Source of the DNA: Eutypella sp. D-1
Lineage: Eukaryota; Ascomycota; Sordariomycetes; Xylariales; Diatrypaceae
Length of the DNA: 64,000 nt
Reading direction: 5' to 3'
Assembly: GCA_023313575.1 (NCBI GenBank)
Contig: JAJTTP010000008.1
Location: 1,550,001 to 1,614,000, forward strand
Shown here: positions 1 through 10,916 of the stretch, one piece after another
Numbering within the stretch: position 1 is the stretch's first letter
Layout of the letters: each line of letters begins with the position of its first letter
Position numbers and translations under genes: made by a program
The notes under the pieces: model-generated
Databases searched by the model: none
What the model saw: only the letters and a program-made list of their open reading frames with translations
What the model was told of the DNA's origin: nothing

Positions 1-943
1 TCCTCATCGTCCTGGATGATGCAGAGGGAGTCAACCCACAGATACTGATAGCCGAGTCTTTTCGTAACAGTGACCGCGTCTAATATAGTCTGGGGGAACT
101 CTTGCAGAGGAATTCCGGAATTGGACCGATATTGGTTGATAGTTGCCCCTTTCGTTGTTAAATGCTTGGTTTTCCCCCAGCAGTAACTCAAAGCCAGATA
201 AACCGAAGCATCTGATACCTCAGATCTGAGTACGATTTTGGGGTTATCACCACTTACGTCAAGTAGACGGGATGGTATGTACCTCGAGCTGGAACCGCAT
301 CTTTCATGAGACCCCTTGCATTCCGAGATCCAGCGCTCAGCGCATTGAAATGCTTCGGGTGAAAATGAGCTGGTAGAGAACTTGAGGTAAGGTGCAAGAC
401 GGGTGTGCAGACATTCATCTCCTAGATTCAAAGTCGTGTTAGCCCTCGGACGCGTTTAAACCCAGCTAGCTAATATGCACTGAATTGAGAAGAAAGGTAT
501 AGCGATATACCTTCAATGTGGACTGAGACCTTTTTCCAAGATCCTTTGGTCGTCTGCTTCATCAACGTAAATATGAATCGATGCGGCTCGTCCCCTATTC
601 GCGCAAGGGTCACATAGTCTAGTCCGGGCACTGGTGTATATCCGAACTTCTCTCGTGCGTCATCGGTAACAGCCACAACGACAGCACAGAAACTGCAGCC
701 TGCCTCGGTCCCTCTCCGAAAATCTTCGAGTAATTTCCCATCACCATGGAATAAGTCCATGTCGGGATTCTTCAGGCTGCAGCCACATGTCGGGCACTCG
801 TTCTGGATCTCTATCGAACCCATGTCTAGAGGTGCAAGGGGGTTGTTTAGTGCAAGGGGGTTGTTTAGTGCAATGGTGTTGTTAATCATTTTGAGACTGA
901 ATGACAAGGGAGATGCGACGGCGCCTGCGAAACTATAAACCAT
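1..943 (-). CDS. HET-domain protein (3' end beyond window)
   Basis: Heterokaryon-incompatibility (HET) family protein, a class known to trigger cell death after non-self recognition in fungi. Exon 1 covers 511-943 and encodes residues 1-144; an 89-nt intron (422-510, GTATAT donor, CTAG acceptor) leads to exon 2 (421 down to 1), which leaves the window at the left edge. Exon 2 reads in frame into the HET signature: LALSYCWG, then [20 protein letters not shown] and [10 protein letters not shown]. Exon 1 carries CPTC and CSFC pairs about 33 residues apart with a histidine between them, a pattern many HET proteins have before the HET core and a possible metal site. An 18-bp tandem repeat near the start gives [12 protein letters not shown]. 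The start ATG at 943 is the first in frame. The C-terminal part is not visible, so fused domains cannot be excluded. Confidence 0.88.
832..885. repeat. 18-bp tandem repeat, 3 units, inside HET exon
   Basis: Two identical 18-bp units (832-849 and 850-867) are followed by a third diverged one (868-885). The array is in frame, so it changes the HET protein's N-terminus by six-residue steps (NNPLAL type). Confidence 0.85.
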
Positions 944-1305
944 AGCTGGTAGATAGCTATATTTCGATCACATGTAGATCCAAGGCTCGTGCACAGCCTG
1001 GTCCCACGCTCTTATCCATGAACACTAATTAGTAGGCTGTGGTGACACCTCATAGGGCCCCCCTAACCCACCATGACAGTTCATGGCACATAGATCCATG
1101 AGGTACCCACCACGACTATTACACGATAGTCAGACTAGATTGCCGCGTTGGAGTATTGATCGTTCCCGGCAATGGTTCACTGAAGGTTCAACGCTCACGC
1201 ACTGCCTTTGTCGCGTAATTGATAACGCGGCTTTTTGTGGGGGTATCTCAAATATATTTATTTGCAGGTGGCTATGGCTCATCTCATGTCATCATTCATT
1301 ATTCG
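944..1305. other. Intergenic spacer, no gene seen
   Basis: Short spacer between the start of the HET gene and the 3' end of the lectin-like gene. I see no conserved coding signal; the open frames here have no recognisable product. Confidence 0.6.
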
Positions 1306-2993
1306 TCAAAGCTCGACTTTTTGGGGACCCGTCCATCCGTCCGGCGATAAGGCAGATACGACCATCTCACCGCCGTCTTCGTATACCAGCCTAAGTTGAT
1401 CATCCCAGGATACAGATACGATGCCGTTCTGTGGCGTCCCCCACTGGATGAAGCCCGTCTTAGCCGGCCCCCAGTCGGTGTTGCCGCTCGGCCTGGAGTA
1501 CTGCATGATGCGCTTCGCCTCCGGCGAGACATAGTACAGGTAACTGGTGTCTTCCGCACGGACATAAGATGTGGAAATCCACGCATCTTCGGACCAGGCC
1601 GAGCCTGGCGTCTTGTCAGGCATGAAAACTAAGCACAAAAGTGAGTCCACTGGAGTTTAACCAGCCCTTGACGCTTGGACATACCTTCCTGTGTGCCGGA
1701 GATATCATCATACTGGAGAGCCTGCAGAACTCTGTCTTCCGCGCCCACGAATACAACTAAAAGATCGTTGCTAGATTCCTGAATAGAGGCTGTTATCTTC
1801 GAGCCATCCATGGCCGACATGTCGAGTGGACTCGACTTCCATTGTTCCACATTCGCTGTGGTGTCGGCACGCAAGACGTTTATATGGCCATTTGACGCCT
1901 GGTAGAAGACACGAAGGGACGTGCCGTCATTCATCGCAAGTGCTGCCAGTTTAGATGCCTTGCCCAGGTCGCTGGTGGCGGGAATGGGGAAATGACTGAC
2001 CTCGGTGCAATTGGACGCACCGACGATGCAGTTCAATTGCGCCGCGGCGAGAAGCGGCGCATTTGATCTATCCTCACATGTCGTGAAAAATACGAAAAGG
2101 CTGATGTTGTCGGTGGTGTTCGAGTTTGTCGCGACCACTGCTAAGGGTGTGCCCTTATCCGGCGTGATGCCCACAGTCATATTCTGCTTGCTCGCTGGCT
2201 TGTCATCCCATACAAGCTGATACACTAAATCCAAAGTTTCTAGATCCTGGTAAACGATCTGATAATTTGACTTCGCTAATTTATTTCGCACGTTAGAAGC
2301 TGCGATTGATCGTTCCTCAACTGGTAGGCTGGATTGGGTTGTATCACTTCCCGGGGGTGGCGGCGACGGGGCCTCTGTAGGGGTATTCGCCCCCAATGCA
2401 GCGCTAGCCACGGAATTCTTATTGATGGTCACTGCTCCGACCACACCGCCAACAATGGCACCTATCGCTAAGAGCGTCGCTATCGCGATGAGAATCCAGA
2501 AGTCTCGGCGCTGAAGTCCACAGTACGGCGCGAAACAGCTTGATTTTGACCCCTTTGGGTATAGTAACGGGGTCGGAGAGCGACCGGCAAAATCACCCAT
2601 CTCGTTATAGGGGTATTGATAGGGAATCTGAGCCGCCGCTGGCGATACAGGAACCACCTCGGTATTGTAATTCTGAGCGGCGGAATTAGCCGCTGTGCCT
2701 TCGGCGGCGGAACTCTCCTGCCCCGAATCACCCGCTGCGTAAGTACCCCATGTGAACCCATCCGGAATACCATAATCGACGGTATGCACAAAGCCTTCTG
2801 GTATTTCATGATGCGTCTGCGTCGGGGCCCATTGCTGTCCGTTATTTTGCCATTCTTGTGCTGAGCTCCCATATTGCTTGGTGTGAGTCGTTGACGGACC
2901 ATCTGGGCTGAAACCTGGTGTTTCAATTGAATACTTTTCGCGTGAGTAGTACTCATATTTCTGCCCTGGCGTCGGCACTTGTGGAGCATCCAT
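1306..2993 (-). CDS. Single-pass membrane protein with fucose-lectin-like ectodomain
   Basis: Two exons (2993-1685 and 1628-1306) joined by a 56-nt intron with GTATGT donor and CTTAG acceptor; the joined frame gives 543 residues. Residues 1-160 are Tyr/Pro/Gln/Ser-rich without a signal peptide. Residues about 164-190 form one strong membrane helix (FWILIAIATLLAIGAIVGGV). A Pro/Thr-rich stalk and an ectodomain of about 320 residues follow. The ectodomain has repeated beta-blade features (SLRVFYQASNGHINVL, TSYLYYVSPE, LRLVYEDGG) like the six-bladed fucose-specific lectins of the Aleuria aurantia type (Pfam PF07938). The layout cytosolic tail, helix, propeller suggests a type II membrane protein at the plasma membrane or endomembranes. 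Sugar binding is inferred from fold resemblance only; the ligand residues were not checked. Confidence 0.75.
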
Positions 2994-5116
2994 TGCTATG
3001 ACTGGCTGGCTCGTTCAGCTTCTTAAGAGGCGTAGATCGTATTCTCCCGCGTCAACTTGTCCGAAAAGCGCCGGGTACAGGCATAGCACATGCTCAAGCT
3101 TGACGCGAACTTGTAGTTGAGGTTTTTAGGCTTCGACGGCTTGTCACCTAGATGTCAATGCTTTTCCATGAGGACCTTGAGAGAATGACACAAGATTTAT
3201 TTCAAGGAATGTGGAGAACGGCAGTCGACCCAGAAAGCTGGGGAAGCCCACAAGTTGATATATCAGTACAGGCGTCCAGGGACGGCACGAGTAGCTCAGC
3301 CTCCCTGAGTCCAGCATGCCAAGGATGATTGAACGATTCTTCTCATAGTGAATCAGCTCAGCCTGATATATCCGGCGGGCAATGACTAAAAATATAAGAT
3401 TCCAGCTATTTGATATAAAGGAGGGTTACATACCACCCCAGTAGATGCTCCTCGCAAGGCCGAGGCTGCAACCGTTTAGATCCCTCAGAATAGTAATGCA
3501 TACGGACATTTCGAAGGATCATGATAATATAATAGATTCTTATCGAAACCCATGGGTTCTTGATTTAACGGCTGAAATCTCTGCGCAATATGTATGATAA
3601 GCAGATTCTACGTATGCCATACTGGCGAAGTCTACACATAATAATTCACGAAGCAGTTCGAATGATAAAGGTCATGCCAGGGATTGATAGCTGCATCATG
3701 TGATGAACGTGTCATGATACTGCTATACTTTCCCATCCGACGCGGTGTCTACTCTGCACTCCGATGTGGTCCTGGTAAGGCGCCGGCTATGTCTCAACCC
3801 CGGCACAAAGGGTTGCACTGCGCCAGGATCGAAAGTTTATTTAAAGGTCTCGCAGCGCTGAAGTCTGTTCTGATTGACCGTAGCCCTGGAAATGCTCCAA
3901 GCCCCGTCGCATATGCCGCAGCCCCTATATGCACTATACCTTTTGGGTAGCGAGTTGCCTAAAAGACATGCACATGCGGGTTCTGAAGTTACACAGCATT
4001 ATGCTGGGGCGAGGGAGGGGGGACGGGGGGGGGGGGAGGTTGACCACCGACGCAGCATGCCTCTCTGGGCCCGTGTCTATTGGGCCATTAAACTATACTG
4101 AAAAGTAAGCCTGCTCTCGATGTCGCAGCTGAAGGACAGTGTTGCCGCGTAGTGGTAGTCGCCCACGCCGGAGTTTAAGGGGGGGCCTAGGAAAATCCCC
4201 TGTGATCACCGCTCTCTCTACTTCAAATTATTTCCTGAGCGGCCTTAAAATAGTGCTCGGAAAATCAGGGCTTGCCACTAGATATTGAATATAAACTGTA
4301 AAACCCCTTTCGATCGGTCGCCTGCGAATGATGAACATTGAGCCCTTATGGAAAAGGATGCGAAGGGGGGGTTGTAGTTCATGAGTTTAGTAATCGTCGA
4401 TGTCACATAGCCTGTAGATAAGAGATTAGACGTAATCCAAGTGCACTTCTCTCTCCGTTCGTAATCCCCAGTTAACCAAGACAGCATCTTACTCTTACTT
4501 TCTACGTTGTATTGTCCCGACCGCGACTTTCTGGAGTCTCGGTGGCCCCTGGGGGCCTGACTAGGGGCTCATCCTACCAATTCCGCGCCTACCATTCATA
4601 ATACTCTCCAATCGCCAATCTGGAAGGGTCCTCCAATCACGTCGCGCCTACCTATCATTTCGAAGAAGCTGACGCGCTCGTTTCTACTACTTAGTGGGAG
4701 GTATGGACATAGGCTGGTGTGGGTGTTTTGAACTCGAAGGATGGCCATGTCAATGATGGGCGTTGAGGTTTCTAACTTTTCTTTCTTAAGAAGCAGCCAT
4801 GCAAATTCTCTCGATTGATTCCATCATATTGATAGAATCCTCCAAGTCTCCATTATGCCAGATCACCGAGGCTTGCAAGGTAACCCCATACCTTTCGTAA
4901 GATTCCGTCCATGACTTATGAGGCGTTCAGGCTGCTTACGGGTCGGCGACTACATGGTGATTGAATTCGATGGATCTGCAATCAGTATACCCTACTAGGA
5001 ATGATCTGGCTTCTCACGACCTACTTATCCCTTCCTGTTCCCCTCATATTTGCTTTCTGCGAACTACATATTCCCTTCTCATCTAGATAAGAGTACAATT
5101 CTTTAATAGTTGAATC
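2994..5116. other. Intergenic, 2.1 kb, no gene supported
   Basis: Only short open frames without recognisable domains. It contains a G-rich stretch around 4020-4040. No tRNA boxes or transposon termini were recognised. Confidence 0.5.
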
Positions 5117-6481
5117 ATGGACAAACTTCCATACCTTAATCCAGAAGAGCAAGCGCGCATTCTGGAAGGGCCCGCCCTGACACCACCCATAGGCGTAGAA
5201 CCAAACTTCAGGGGTTCAGCCAACAAGAATGCCATCGCTTACGCTGTGTTCTCTTTGAATCTGGTCATTGGCACGGTAGCATTCATGGTCAGAGCCTACT
5301 CCAGATTGTTCATTCTAAAGAAAATAAGGCTCGAAGATGGTACAGTTTACCCAACCGTCTTACCCAAGTTAAGAGCTGTATCTAATCCGATATCCCTCCC
5401 AGCACTCGGTGTCGTGGCATATGTATGTCACCGATTTACTGACTTTGTCAATGGGCGCCTCCGTGCTCTACTATTGATCATTCCTCTAACCCTAAAGACT
5501 AATTCGTCTTCTAATAGGGCGCTTTCATCGGCTCCCTCTACTGTGTCTTTCACATCATCTCCTTCAACAACTACTTTGTTCACCTTTGGGATATAAGACT
5601 GAGAGACTATTCTGAGAGACTTCGCGTGTGCTTAGCCCAACTCAGTATCATTGCTCACAATAGGCTAACATGCTGCAGATGCAACTTATCGGCGCTAACT
5701 TATATGCTGGTGGTGCCGCAGTTCTAAAAATGGCCATATTACTGGAATGGCCGCGTATATTCGTGCCCAAAGGAACACGCAATAGCTTTTACTGGACATG
5801 CCGCATTGTATTAGGTGTCCATATCGCAGTATATATTGGGGCCCTGCTCGCGATTAATCTAGCGTGTATTCCACCCAAGAGGATATGGGACTTCACTGTG
5901 CCAGGAGGGAAATGCATCGATATACAGCCTTCCACGATTATCCTAGCTCTGTTTCTCGCTCTCTCCGATATCTTAATCATTCTTCTCCCTCAGAGAGTTA
6001 TCTGGCAGCTACATATGTCCACAAGAAAGAAGGCCCAAGTATCTTTACTATTCTGTGTGGGGTTACTGTAAGTTCGGCCCTCGCAATGTAAGGCTTAATG
6101 CTTCGTTAGCTAACCCCCGAGATTAGCGCTTGCATCAGTGTCACTACGCGTCTAGGTCTAACAATCACATATCTGTACGATACGGACACGACCTTCAACC
6201 TGATGCCCCGCTCCGCGCTTTGTGCCGTTTCCGAAATCACCTGTGGTCTCTTGGTGTTCTGTCTACCTGCTGCTCCGAAAGTCTTTCAAACACTTGGAAA
6301 ATCCCGGCTTATAACTTGGCTCCTGGATTTCATACGGACCCGTGGCGGCAGAAACACGACACAGCTACAAAGTGAACCAAGTAGACATGGATATGCTCTT
6401 ACGATTGCACGCCCAAGATCACCAGATCGAGCGACCCATCATCCATATCATACAATAGACGATGATTCCATACGAGACTAA
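5117..6481 (+). CDS. Pth11-like / fungal rhodopsin-domain integral membrane protein
   Basis: Five exons, read from splice signals and frame: 5117-5339, 5403-5422 (only 20 nt), 5518-5625, 5679-6067 and 6127-6481, giving 364 residues. The third intron (5626-5678) has a GCTAAC branch site and TGCAG acceptor; the fourth starts GTAAGT. The product has about seven hydrophobic helices, beginning NAIAYAVFSLNLVIGTVAFM, then GSLYCVFHIISF, NLYAGGAAVLKMAILLEW, IVLGVHIAVYIGALLAIN, IILALFLALSDILIILLPQ and VSLLFCVGLLACISVTTRL. The pattern with a cytosolic basic C-tail fits the large fungal rhodopsin-domain family (PF20684), which includes Pth11-type receptors for surface cues. The extracellular CFEM domain of true Pth11 is absent. 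The ligand is unknown. The microexon could be mis-modelled, but the last three exons are firm. Confidence 0.78.
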
Positions 6482-7351
6482 ACATAAACTGGAAAGAGAT
6501 ATAATCGTTGGGGCCAACTAACAGGGAAGGAACTAACATTGTCCATACATGCATCCTTAGAAGTCATCTGACCATGCCCGGCGCACAATATCACATACCT
6601 CTAAAACAGTTGCTCTGCATTTGAAATGCCACCTCTATGTTTTCGACAAAGACAGCTATCAGAGTCGAGATTCTAATGCAATTCACGCAGAATTAATGGG
6701 ATGTGTCTGTCTTTTTCCATTTCGACAATTCAGACAACAGAGTCGAAGCACTTGAAATGTGGAGATGTTTCGTTTAGGGAAATGTGGAGTGGGGAAAAGG
6801 GGTAAAAAGGGGCTGACACTAAAAGGTCGGGTTAATTATTAATCCAAGTTATTGCAAGAGGAGCAGCAGAACATAATTCATTATTGACTACTAAAGGTTC
6901 CAATTGCTCATTAAAACGACTAAAATATCCGTGTACTAGTCTGCAGCGGCTCTGCCTTTCCGGCTAAAGACGATTGCCCGCTAACGATGATCATCCTTCT
7001 AGTTCTCCAGCAGCAAACCGCAATGCCGATATGTCCCCCCACTTTTACATATGCAGGTACATATCTGCCGGACTTGCTAAAAGTGTAGCTACTGCCTATA
7101 GAGAAGCAAGACGGACGAGGAAGCCGTTCGACGTATGATGATTTTGCCAATTTCCAATGTTTGGGGTTTGGCGGAGGGTGGGTGTGAAAAGGGATAGACC
7201 CAACAGGGAGATGTACCTACAGCGACGAGTCTACAATAGACATATAAAGTACGAAAAAGAGAATGATATACTATAGATTGCAGCTAGACATATCTCGCAT
7301 GCGACCGATTCTAACAACTAGGATACGATTCGCATCAACCGAGACGACAAC
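6482..7351. other. Intergenic, 0.87 kb
   Basis: Spacer between two plus-strand genes; it should contain the 3' end of the membrane-protein gene and the promoter of the secreted-protein gene. No other gene is seen. Confidence 0.5.
7243..7248 (+). promoter_or_regulatory. TATA-like box upstream of secreted-protein gene
   Basis: TATAAA lies 109 bp upstream of the ATG at 7352. It is a plausible core promoter element by position only. Confidence 0.35.
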
Positions 7352-8236
7352 ATGTCTGCTTATATACTTTTTGCAGGCCTCACGCTCTTCACAACGGTTT
7401 CCGCGGATTGCAATCGCGATTCCCTGATCAATGCCACGGATACTTATGTAGCCGCCCAGGCAAGCGGGGACAGCGACCTAGTCAAGAGCATATCGGTGGG
7501 CAACCTGTCGTACACGGAGAACGAGGTACCGGCGGATATCAGCAAGGGTATCCTGACCACGTCAATCACCATCGACCACAACCGCAGCATCCACGACACG
7601 GGCAACTGCGCGAGCTTCACCGAGATTATCGACGCAAGCGACGAACACCCCTATGTCATCGGTACGCGCATCCTGTACAACGAGGAGCACCAGATCACCC
7701 AGATCGAGTCCATCGTGACGGACGAGGGCGACTGGCTCTTCAACGCGACCGGCTACCTATACTGGAACTCTCTGGAGAGCTGGGAGCCGATCCCCGAAGA
7801 GCTACGGGATACGCGTGAAGTCATCCAGGCGTCTGGGAACTCATACTTCGAGCGGTTCAAGAATGAGAGCGTCAAGGTACCATTCGGTACGCCCTGCTCG
7901 CGCCTCGAGGGCGGCGCCTCCACCGCGCCACTGAACATGACGGGGGACTCATGCACTGCTGCTGGCCTACCCTCCACACTCGTCGTTACGGACCGCCGCT
8001 TTGTCGTTGACGAGGTCATGGGAGCCGTCGACATCTTCCTCGGATTCCCTGGCCTCGACCGTTCCGTTCCCGATCAGAACATGCCCGACAGCCACCTATT
8101 CAGAATCGAGTCTGGCGAAATTAGGTACATCCATACTGTCTCTTCTTGTGTGACTACTGGCTGTGGGTTGAATAGCACAATCCCACCAACACGTACGCGC
8201 CGTGTACGGCGGAGTCTTTCTGCATATAGCTCTTAA
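7352..8236 (+). CDS. Secreted protein, DUF8021-like
   Basis: Intronless frame of 294 residues. The first 18 residues form a signal peptide (MSAYILFAGLTLFTTVSA, cleavage before DCNRD). The mature part begins with a helix of NTF2-like character (INATDTYVAAQASGD) and includes several N-glycosylation sequons (NATD, NLSY, NRS, NATG, NES, NMT, NST). Its second half contains RRFVVDEVMGAVDIFLGFPG and HLFRIESGEIRYIHTVSSC, the pattern I associate with the fungal DUF8021 family of secreted proteins. No catalytic residues can be named. It ends in a basic tail (RTRRVRRSLSAYSS). Codon usage is strongly GC-biased compared with flanking DNA, as expected for a real gene. Probably extracellular or in the secretory pathway; function unknown. 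Confidence 0.8.
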   Translation: MSAYILFAGLTLFTTVSADCNRDSLINATDTYVAAQASGDSDLVKSISVGNLSYTENEVPADISKGILTTSITIDHNRSIHDTGNCASFTEIIDASDEHPYVIGTRILYNEEHQITQIESIVTDEGDWLFNATGYLYWNSLESWEPIPEELRDTREVIQASGNSYFERFKNESVKVPFGTPCSRLEGGASTAPLNMTGDSCTAAGLPSTLVVTDRRFVVDEVMGAVDIFLGFPGLDRSVPDQNMPDSHLFRIESGEIRYIHTVSSCVTTGCGLNSTIPPTRTRRVRRSLSAYSS

Positions 8237-8831
8237 TTGGCAGATAGGATGGTTTCGGAGACTGGATATGTTCCAAGTATTCCCACAAGATGATGCTGAA
8301 CGAGCTACTGGTATACTGGAGGGCTAAAAATTATGCTGTGTTGGCTGTCTTCTCTATATGTGTGTGTGGGTTTAGGGATGGGGTAAGGCTAGCAACTGGA
8401 TAATGAGGCTTATAAGCTTTCTTTTAAGATGTATTAGCTGGAGTCGATGCCGTTGTAGGACAACACTCATAATCGATTTCCAAACACAACAGACGAGAGA
8501 TTTATCCGTCCCGGAATCACCCTGCGCCCATCAGCACTAACCCACTTTGTATTCAGCGCACCTCATATCCTACATGTCCCTATTCACTGTTGCAACTTCC
8601 TAGTGGAAGAAAGTCACGTTATAGGAATGCATTAATGGTCTGTAAAGTGTCGGATGCTTGCAATGATCTATAAACCTCAAGCCTAGTGAAATCCATCATT
8701 CCTTCTACCAGCTTCCAGCAGTCATGCCATCTTGACCTTTAGAAGGGGGCTTAAGCTATAAAACTGTGTCCCATAGTCGACAGAGAGAGAAATAGCAGCA
8801 TGGGTGAGTTGCTGGGTGATGTGGCCCTCCT
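8237..8831. other. Convergent intergenic spacer
   Basis: Lies between the 3' ends of a plus-strand and a minus-strand gene and probably holds both 3' UTRs. No gene is seen. Confidence 0.5.
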
Positions 8832-10916
8832 TTAATTTTCATCACTGAGGGAATCACCCAGGACACATTGTGAGACCTTCATGACCAGGAGGTATGCCTC
8901 GGCCGGGGTGAAACTATCCATCAACGGTATATCTGGCTTGCTTTGGTTCCACGTCTCGCTTCTCGATTCTTCGATAGCTTGGTTCCACATCTCTCTTCTC
9001 GATTTCTCGAGATCTGACTCTAGCATCCCAATGAGCTTCTCCTGGGCCGCGAGCGCGTCCTCCCGAGCCTTACGTGATCTCGTCACCTCATCCGGGGGGC
9101 CGTCAATTACGGCTGCAGGCGTCGTTTTGTGCAGGAACTCTTTGATGCTGAAGACAGTGAAGTCCCGTGCAGATGCAGTCGGGCCAAAGCCCCGTTGCGA
9201 GATGTCCATGTCCTTTGTAGTTCGGACAAACCCTACTTTGAGCGTACCAGAAACTTCAACGCCAGCACCAGGCACCGTAACCAACGATTCGCTGATAAGT
9301 ACTGTCCAGTCTCCCTGATTAATGGGACGGAGGTGGCACTTGTGGCGGCACCGGCCCCCTAGATCCAGCGCTTCTCCAGGAAAATGGCCGATGTCAGCCT
9401 TGGGGAAGGGATGAAGAATGGTTGGAAGAGTGGATGATGCGCAGGCAAAGGCTAGCGCAATATCTTCTGAGAAACTTCCCTTCTGGATTTCTTTGGGCGA
9501 TGCCCACCAAAGTCGCAGCAAGTTGTAAAGCCCCGTGATGACTCTGGTAGGCGATAGCATTGCGTCTCCTATGAACGCACCATCAAGAACTCCATCTACC
9601 GCAATCAGGATCTGGGAAATCGGATTTCCGCTGTGCTCATAGTTGGGCACACTCTGGGTAGGATTAGGGTTTAAGGATCTGAGAAGCGCATGGCCCAAAA
9701 CCAACTTGTCTTTGACTTTAGTAGACAGGGCGCGGTGGGCTTCGGGAATGCATAATGTCTGGCTATATCTTTCGCTGCTTTCGAGCACATAGAGCTCATG
9801 GCAGCTATGCTCTGGTAGGGCATCCACCAGTGTCTTGACATCTTCATCTTCGATATGGGATGAAACGCAGACTGTCTTCACGAGTCGTGAAATGCCCCGA
9901 AACTTCAAAATGTCAGCGACATCTTCGATTCTAAGTAGAGGCCATGGCGACAAGTCGACGAGGCTCTCCTCAGTGAAGGCGGCCTGTAGTAGTTTCCGGC
10001 GGACAAGAGAGGCTTCAACTTCACGAGCACGAGCGATTAAGCATTCTCGGATTGTTCTTCGGGTCTCGGGATTCGTGGCCGCCTTCCAAATGTCCTCATC
10101 GACATGTCCAGTATTCAGCGCTAAATTGGCCAACTCTGAATCTCGATTACCTTGCACGTCGGAAGGAGCAACTGGCATTTCAGGCGGGGCTGGCTCTATA
10201 AACGTGGAAAACCAGTTGCGCTCGGGCCAAAGTTTGTGTAGAGTTGTCGCCTTCCGGGGAGTGTCCTGGCGCGTGTGAACGTGCAGATCTGGGGTCGGTA
10301 GATGGTCTTTATCTTGCTGACCCCAGTAACCACGGGATTCGCCGTCCTCTTTACTACTACAGACATAGAAGCGGCACGGATGCTGGGGTTCTGTGATGTC
10401 CACAACAATGGCCTCATCGTCGTCGTGGCGGGGACTAGGCGCCTCCAGTGAAACTTCGGAAGCCGAGTCGAGATGACCTCCGGGGTGAAATAACGCGCCA
10501 GCGACCAAACAGGTAGCAATGAACGGGAACTGGGAAGGGGACTCGGCCTCAGTTCTCCCGCCATCCACGTAGTAGACTTTCGCGAGGGCCAGCTCGTGCT
10601 GTATGGGAATCCGGTTTTTGGGGCATGCGAATACCTCCGCAAGCCATTTCATCCTTATAACTACATACCGTTAGGAGACTGTGGAAGAACCATGGGCTAG
10701 ATTGAGGGTTGGAGTCTTCGGCACCACATTGTGAGCCGAAAGCCCCTGAGGTGAAAACCACTTACACTTATGGAAGTCCTGGGCATTTTCCCCATTTTCA
10801 TCGCGTATCTCTCGGCGTAGTACCGCTAGAGGGTAGCACTTATCACTGCCGAGACTAGAAACTATGTATATCCCCTGGGATCCGAAAAGGTACGACATTC
10901 TGATACAGCCTTTCAA
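8832..10916 (-). CDS. Lineage-specific hypothetical protein
   Basis: Two exons. Exon 1 (10916-10766) ends ENAQDFHK and a GTAAGT donor; a 105-nt intron ends ATGTAG; exon 2 (10660-8832) continues in frame as FIRMKWLAEVFACPKNR. The joined product is 659 residues, or 653 if the second ATG (10898) is used. Visible features: CPKN and several scattered cysteines, a hydrophobic FPFIATCLVAGALF segment, a central predicted helical region (TRRTIRECLIARAREVEASL), and a charged C-terminal helix with an internal duplication (REMWNQAIEE / SETWNQSKPD). I do not recognise a family. The long conserved-looking frame and good splice sites argue that it is real. It has no signal peptide, so it is probably cytosolic or nuclear. 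Confidence 0.65.
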
